DNA of 64,000 nucleotides from Thermococcus sp. MAR1 (GTDB lineage: Archaea > Methanobacteriota_B > Thermococci > Thermococcales > Thermococcaceae). Below, piece after piece: positions 59,779 through 64,000 of this stretch; positions within the stretch are counted from its first letter, which is position 1; every line of letters starts with the position of its first letter. The translations under genes and the position numbers were made by a program. Location of the stretch: the NCBI RefSeq assembly GCF_012027305.1, contig NZ_SNUF01000001.1, positions 682,001 through 746,000 of the forward strand, read 5' to 3'. Below the pieces are notes generated by a model, which worked only from the letters and a program-made list of their open reading frames with translations, ran no database searches and was not told where the DNA came from.

Positions 59779-60234
59779 ATGGCAAGGATACACGCGAGAA
59801 AGAGAGGTAAGTCTGGTTCTAAGAGGCCACCGAGGACCGCTCCGCCGACCTGGGTTGAGTACACGGCGGAGGAGGTTGAGGGACTCGTTATCAAGCTCAG
59901 GAAGGAAGGCTACAGCGCGGCAATGATAGGAACCATCCTCAGGGACCAGTACGGCATCCCGAGCGTCAAGCTCATCACCGGCAAGAAAATAACCAAGATC
60001 CTTGAGGAGAACGGCCTCGCTCCGAACATCCCGGAGGACCTCATGGCTCTCATCAGGAAGGCGGTTAAGCTCAGAAAGCACCTGGAGATGCACCCCAAGG
60101 ACAAGCACTCAAGGCGCGGTCTCCAGCTCACCGAGAGCAAGATCAGGCGCCTTGTCAAGTACTACCGGAGAACCGGCAAGTTGCCCGCCAAGTGGCGCTA
60201 CGATCCGGAGCAGGCCAAGCTCCTGGTCCGCTGA
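59779..60234 (+). CDS. rps15: Small ribosomal subunit protein S15 (uS15)
   Basis: From ATG 59779 the protein has 151 residues, the length usual for archaea and eukaryotes. [25 protein letters not shown] is the archaeal extension, and the C-terminal S15 core has [39 protein letters not shown]. It binds the 16S rRNA central domain. The GGGAGGTG site overlaps the end of the leader hairpin region. It starts the rps15 - RecJ/GAN - pcc1 - rps3ae row. Confidence 0.95.
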   Translation: MARIHARKRGKSGSKRPPRTAPPTWVEYTAEEVEGLVIKLRKEGYSAAMIGTILRDQYGIPSVKLITGKKITKILEENGLAPNIPEDLMALIRKAVKLRKHLEMHPKDKHSRRGLQLTESKIRRLVKYYRRTGKLPAKWRYDPEQAKLLVR

Positions 60235-60262
60235 TCCCCTTTCCTTCTTATAAGGTGGTAAA

Positions 60263-61693
60263 ATGGACAGGGGCGCTTTCTTGGAGAAGGCCCGCGAGGG
60301 GGCAGAGCTAATCAAGATGCACATCGAGCTAGGACACACTATCAGGATAATCTCCCACCGCGATGCCGATGGGATCACCGCGGGGGCGATTTTAGCGAAA
60401 GCCGTTGCGCGGGAAGGTGGGAGCTTCCAGCTCAGCATAGTCAAGCAGCTCAGTGAAGAGCTTATTCAGGAGCTCGCCTTGGAGAAGCATAGGATATATG
60501 TCTTTAGCGACCTTGGGAGCGGCTCAATGAGCCTGATCGAGAAGCACCTCGAAGGGGCAACCGTCGTCGTTGCCGACCATCACCCTCCAGAGAAGGACGA
60601 GTTCTCAACGGATTCTCACGTGCTGGTGAATCCCGTTCCGTTCGGCGCCAACAGCGTCCGCGATTTGAGTGGTTCTGGCGTCGCCTACTTCGTCGCCAGG
60701 GAGATGAACGAGAGGAACATGGACATGGCATACGTTGCCATCGTCGGCGCCGTTGGTGACATGCAGGAGATAGACGGAACCTTCCATGGGCTCAACAACG
60801 ACATACTCGAAGACGGAAAAAAGCTGGATATCCTGGAGGTTAGGAAGGAGCTCCGCCTCTTTGGAAGGGAGAGCCGGCCGCTATATCAGATGCTCGCTTA
60901 CGCTACCCACCCTGAGATTCCGGAGATAACTGGAGACGAGAGGAAGGCAATAGAGTGGCTCCGTGCCAGGGGCTTTGACCCGGACATGAAGTACTGGCAG
61001 TTGAGGGAAGAAGAGAAAAGGAAGCTCCACGATGCACTGGTTATACACCTCATCAAGCACGGTGCCCCCAAAGAGGCCATAGACAGGCTTATCGGCGATG
61101 TGGTGATAAGCTCTCTCTACCCGGAGGGTGATCCACGGCACGAGGCGAGGGAGTTTGCGACGCTCCTCAACGCCACCGGTCGCTTAAACGCCGGAACCCT
61201 GGGCGTTGCCATATGCCTCGGCGACGAGGATGCTTACCGAAAGGCAAGAAAGATGCTGGAGGACTACAAGCGGGAGCAAATCGAGGCAAGAAAGTTCCTC
61301 ATCCAGAACTGGAGCATGGCCGACGAGGGAGAGCATGCCTACGTCTTCTACGCCGGCAGGAACATAAGGGACACGCTCGTGGGCATAGCAGCCAACATAG
61401 CCATAAACGCCGGCCTCGCCGACCCGGAGAAGCCCGTGGTTGTTATAGCGGACAGCGATGAGGATGAGAACCTGGTAAAAGGCTCAGCCAGAACCACTGA
61501 GAAGGCATTGGCCAAGGGCTACCACCTGGGAGAGGCGCTCAGAGAGGTGGCTGAAAAGCTCGGCGGTGAGGGCGGGGGACACGCAATAGCCGCTGGAATC
61601 CGCTTCCCGAAGAACAAGCTGGACGAGTTCATAAGGCTCTTCAACGAGGCGCTTGGGAGGCAGGTCGGGGAGGGAAAGGGCAGTGAAGATTGA
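60263..61693 (+). CDS. DHH-family nuclease, RecJ/GAN-like
   Basis: A 476-residue DHH/DHHA1 phosphoesterase. [14 protein letters not shown] (31-44) holds the first metal motif and [14 protein letters not shown] (about 95-108) the DHH motif. Toward the end, [18 protein letters not shown] is the DHHA1 GGGH motif. In Thermococcus the GINS-associated nuclease GAN, a RecJ/Cdc45 relative that digests single-stranded DNA at the replisome, is a member of this group, and I recall it near these genes. It overlaps pcc1 by 11 nt. Confidence 0.85.
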   Translation: MDRGAFLEKAREGAELIKMHIELGHTIRIISHRDADGITAGAILAKAVAREGGSFQLSIVKQLSEELIQELALEKHRIYVFSDLGSGSMSLIEKHLEGATVVVADHHPPEKDEFSTDSHVLVNPVPFGANSVRDLSGSGVAYFVAREMNERNMDMAYVAIVGAVGDMQEIDGTFHGLNNDILEDGKKLDILEVRKELRLFGRESRPLYQMLAYATHPEIPEITGDERKAIEWLRARGFDPDMKYWQLREEEKRKLHDALVIHLIKHGAPKEAIDRLIGDVVISSLYPEGDPRHEAREFATLLNATGRLNAGTLGVAICLGDEDAYRKARKMLEDYKREQIEARKFLIQNWSMADEGEHAYVFYAGRNIRDTLVGIAANIAINAGLADPEKPVVVIADSDEDENLVKGSARTTEKALAKGYHLGEALREVAEKLGGEGGGHAIAAGIRFPKNKLDEFIRLFNEALGRQVGEGKGSED

Positions 61694-61943
61694 GGCCAGG
61701 GTAGAGATAGTCTGGCACTACGGCGATCCTGGAAGGGCGGAGGCTATAGCCGAGGCACTGGAAGTGGACAACGTGGGCCTTCCTGAGAGCCTAAAGAAAA
61801 GTTTAAATGTGCTAACCCGATGGGAAGATGGGGACGTCATAACAAAGGTTAAATACTCGGGTGAGATTGAGACACTCATCAAAGCGCTGGACGATTTGGT
61901 GTTTTCAATCAAAATCGCCGAAGATGTTACCGAAAAGGTGTGA
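61683..61943 (+). CDS. KEOPS complex subunit Pcc1
   Basis: GTG 61683 (after GGGAGGGAAAGGG) gives an 86-residue protein. It has the Pcc1 pattern [27 protein letters not shown]...[43 protein letters not shown]. Pcc1 dimerises the KEOPS complex that adds threonylcarbamoyl to tRNA A37. It overlaps the nuclease gene by 11 nt and precedes rps3ae by 15 bp. Confidence 0.85.
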   Translation: MKIEARVEIVWHYGDPGRAEAIAEALEVDNVGLPESLKKSLNVLTRWEDGDVITKVKYSGEIETLIKALDDLVFSIKIAEDVTEKV

Positions 61944-61958
61944 ACTGGAGGTGTTGAG

Positions 61959-62561
61959 ATGGCAAAGGGTAACCCAAGGAAGAGGGCTGCTGCTACCAAG
62001 GATAAGTGGAAGATGAAAGAGTGGTACATAGTTTACGCTCCGGACTTCTTCGGAAGCAAGGAGATCGGCCTCACCCCTGCCGACGAGCCAGAGAAGGTCA
62101 TCGGTCGTGTTATAGAGACCACCCTCAAGGATCTCACCGGCGACTTCACCAAGGGCCAGGTCAAGCTCTACTTCCAGATCTACGACGTCAAGGGGCAGAA
62201 CGCCTACACCAAGTTCAAGGGCCACACCCTCGCGAGGAGCTACATAAGGAGCCTCGTTAGGAGGAGGACCACCAGGGTTGACGGCATATTCAATATCACC
62301 ACCAAGGACGGCTACAAGCTCCGCGTCATGGGCATGGTCATCGCCTACAGGCGCATCCAGACCAGCCAGGAGAGGGCCATAAGGGAGATCATCAAGGAGA
62401 TTATCTACAAGAAGGCCGAGGAGCTCAACTACAAGGACTTCATCCTTGAGGCCGTCAGCGGCAAGATGGGCGCCGAGATCGCCAAGGAGGCGCGCAAGAT
62501 ATACCCGATCAAGAGGGCCGAGATCAGGAAGATCAAGGTTCTCGCCGAGCCGGAGGCTTGA
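61959..62561 (+). CDS. rps3ae: Small ribosomal subunit protein eS1 (S3Ae)
   Basis: A 200-residue protein with GGAGGTG 5 nt before its [40 protein letters not shown] is the eS1 opening; [16 protein letters not shown] is the end. It sits on the platform of the small subunit near S15. Full length. A T-rich tail follows. Confidence 0.94.
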   Translation: MAKGNPRKRAAATKDKWKMKEWYIVYAPDFFGSKEIGLTPADEPEKVIGRVIETTLKDLTGDFTKGQVKLYFQIYDVKGQNAYTKFKGHTLARSYIRSLVRRRTTRVDGIFNITTKDGYKLRVMGMVIAYRRIQTSQERAIREIIKEIIYKKAEELNYKDFILEAVSGKMGAEIAKEARKIYPIKRAEIRKIKVLAEPEA

Positions 62562-62645
62562 TGCCTCCCAATTCTATTCTCCCACCGTTCGGCTACTCGG
62601 CAGACTTTTAAGCACCCGATCGCTTCTTCTCCAGGAGGTGCGGTT

Positions 62646-63701
62646 ATGAAGTTCATAGTCAAGACCCAGCGGGGAATGGAGAGTGTCGCCGCCAACTACA
62701 TCAAGGACTCCCTCCCGGATGCCAGTGTTTGGGCATCGCCGATGGGCTATTACGGTCTGGTCATCGTCGAGACAGACGAAGGAAATGCCGCTGAGAAGAT
62801 ACTGGAGATACCGGAGGTCGAGAGGCTGATCCCGGTCATCGTTGAGGTTCCAGCCGAGCTTGAGAAGATAGTGGAGAGCGCCGAAAAACTCGCCCCTTTG
62901 ATAAGTGAAAACGAGACCTTCGCCGTGAAGACGAAGAGGCGTGGAAAGCACGGGTTCACCAGCATGGACGTTAACCGAGAGCTGGGCGCTAAAATAAGGG
63001 AGCTCACGAATGCCGATGTAAACCTCAGCTGGCCGGACAGAGTTGTTCAGGTTGAAATAATCGGAGACAAAGCTTACATTTCCGTGGTTCCAGGGGAAGA
63101 GTTCAGGAAGTTCAAGCCCGAAAAATTAGACGCGAGAAAACTTTTCCGCAAGGTTACGCTCGTTCAGATGCCCTATTGGGGTGATTACAAGGCATGCCGC
63201 TCCTTCGGTGAGAAGATTGGAAGGGCCGCGCAGGCCTTCGAGGTGAAAGAATTGATCATAGCCCCCAAGGAGAAGATGGACGCCTTTGAGCTTGCGGAGT
63301 TTATAAAGGGGGTTAGAATCGGTCAGGAGAGCAGGTACCAGATACAGCGCGAGGCGTATCCCTGGAAGGTTGAAAAGATACCAGTGAGCATCTGGGATCT
63401 TTACCAGGTCGTCCGCGATAAGAGACGGGGCAAGAGGCTACTCATCATCACCGATCCCAAAGGGCCAACGCTCGCCGAGGTGAAGGGGGAGCTCGCCAAG
63501 GACATGTTCTACGCGAAGGAGGTTGTAATCTTCGTCGGCTCCCGTGAGGGCATACCGCGCGGCCTTTTCAGATTCGCCGATTACATCGTTGACCTTGCAC
63601 CGTACATGACGTTTGCCACGGAGCACGGCATTCCGGCGGCGCTTGTCTCGCTCTGGGAGGTTTACGAGGAGTACGCAAGAGAGCGGGAGGAAAAGGCCTA
63701 A
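62646..63701 (+). CDS. THUMP-SPOUT RNA methylase-like protein
   Basis: A 351-residue protein (GGAGGTG upstream). Residues about 1-155 form a THUMP-like RNA-binding region (FAVKTKRRGKHGFTSMDVNRELGAKIRE). The C-terminal 150 have a SPOUT knot: LLIITDPKGPTLAEVKGELAKD, EVVIFVGSREGIPRGLFRFADYIVDLAPYMTFATEHGIPAALVSLWEVY. It is likely an RNA methyltransferase using S-adenosylmethionine; the target base is not known. It follows the ribosomal row with its own promoter-like T/A element (ACTTTTAAGC). Confidence 0.8.
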   Translation: MKFIVKTQRGMESVAANYIKDSLPDASVWASPMGYYGLVIVETDEGNAAEKILEIPEVERLIPVIVEVPAELEKIVESAEKLAPLISENETFAVKTKRRGKHGFTSMDVNRELGAKIRELTNADVNLSWPDRVVQVEIIGDKAYISVVPGEEFRKFKPEKLDARKLFRKVTLVQMPYWGDYKACRSFGEKIGRAAQAFEVKELIIAPKEKMDAFELAEFIKGVRIGQESRYQIQREAYPWKVEKIPVSIWDLYQVVRDKRRGKRLLIITDPKGPTLAEVKGELAKDMFYAKEVVIFVGSREGIPRGLFRFADYIVDLAPYMTFATEHGIPAALVSLWEVYEEYAREREEKA

Positions 63702-63741
63702 TTTTTCTTTAATTCTTCAATTCCGGAATTACGTTTGGCGA

Positions 63742-63801
63742 GGCGTCAGGCCCTAAGGTCCTCCTCACCCTTCGGGAATCCGCCGTAGTCATCATCCGCC
63801 G
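63742..63801 (-). ncRNA. Candidate C/D box guide RNA
   Basis: On the minus strand a C box ATGATGA (63789-63795) is followed about 40 nt later by a D box CTGA (63746-63749). Short GGCG/CGCC complementary ends bracket both boxes, as in the terminal k-turn stem. The inner D' (CCGA) and C' (GTGAGGA) boxes are degenerate. Length about 58 nt is normal for archaeal C/D RNAs. It lies between the SPOUT gene and the DUF92 gene. Confidence 0.5.
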
Positions 63802-63830
63802 AGAAAAGTTCTCGCGGTGCTTTTAAAACT

Positions 63831-64000
63831 TCATGCGAGAAGGTAGAAGAGGCCAGCACCGACGAAACCGCCGAGGAGAGAAGCTAGAAAGTTCGTCGAG
63901 TTGTTGTTGGTTATCCCCTCGTTCTCAAGGGTCGCTCCGATGAGGCTGTCCAGGTTGACACCGACCAGTCCCCCCAGTGTGACCGCAAGGAGCATCGTAA
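63831..64000 (-). CDS. DUF92 family membrane protein, C-terminal part (cut by window end)
   Basis: The minus-strand frame is open from the window edge to TGA (63831-63833). It reads TLGGLVGVNLDSLIGATLE, then NNNSTNFLASLLGGFVGAGLFYLLA. This matches the C-terminal end of DUF92/TIGR00297 membrane proteins (G-x-x-D-S-L-L-G-A-x-x-E...N-x-x-V/T-N-F). About 55 residues are seen, the rest lies outside. Some DUF92 proteins are phytyl-phosphate kinases in plants; role here unknown. Confidence 0.72.
   Translation of the reverse strand, partial: TMLLAVTLGGLVGVNLDSLIGATLENEGITNNNSTNFLASLLGGFVGAGLFYLLA

Overview
The window reads as a Thermococcus-type hyperthermophilic archaeon (order Thermococcales). The main evidence is a complete 13-gene operon for the membrane-bound sulfane sulfur reductase (Mbx/MBS), the archaeal gene row rps15 - DHH nuclease - Pcc1 - rps3Ae, archaeal release factor aRF1, phosphomevalonate dehydratase subunits, GGTGA-type ribosome binding sites, TATA/BRE promoters and class III (archaellin/pilin-type) signal peptides. 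Most genes sit in tightly overlapping operons. The clear exceptions are the gene-poor CRISPR flanks at 4.9-6.1 kb and 17.7-18.6 kb and a decayed patch at 58.8-59.2 kb.

Layout. 0-3 kb: a redox pair (lipoprotein thioredoxin and CcdA-like carrier), an HTH regulator and small unknown proteins. 2.5-20 kb: a CRISPR island. It holds cas6 and cas1 on the minus strand, a seven-repeat array transcribed toward cas1, cas2 on the plus strand, and an eight-gene minus-strand operon cmr1-cmr2(cas10)-cmr3-CARF/wHTH-csx3-cmr4-cmr5-cmr6. Divergent from that operon are a polytopic membrane protein and a CARF-PIN protein. Beyond them lie a solitary CRISPR repeat that keeps its own leader and promoter, and a convergent gene for a four-helix membrane protein with a CARF-like soluble domain. 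20-28 kb: redox-sensor proteins on either side of a palindromic operator, a cupin, a metal-site-depleted M24 protein, an Lrp regulator divergent from a class III PLP enzyme, an NCS2 permease and two DUF996 proteins. 28-38 kb: the mbx operon, with SurR-like motifs around its promoter. 38-46 kb: an ACT-domain regulator, a radical SAM enzyme, three secreted proteins, wecB/wecC, DUF354 and SpoIIM-like proteins. 46-57 kb: argS, a DapA-family lyase, a RelE-type toxin-antitoxin pair, aRF1, small pilin-like proteins, a site-2 protease and phosphomevalonate dehydratase. 57-64 kb: initiator tRNA-Met beside a LAGLIDADG endonuclease gene and its decayed copy, a pilin-like lamin-tail protein, rps15, a RecJ/GAN-like nuclease, pcc1, rps3ae, a THUMP-SPOUT methylase, a possible C/D box RNA and the end of a DUF92 gene.

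How it fits together. The most interesting unit is 6.4-19.9 kb: a type III-B interference complex whose Cas10 keeps the cyclase GGDD motif but shows no recognisable HD nuclease motif. Around it are a Csx3 ring nuclease and three different CARF-type proteins (wHTH-linked, PIN-linked and membrane-linked). This looks like a cyclic-oligoadenylate signalling locus with several outputs: RNA cleavage, membrane action and possibly transcription. The membrane-linked CARF protein and the polytopic partner of the CARF-PIN protein are the best candidates for undescribed parts. Family assignments come from reading motifs and recalling family features; no database search was run.
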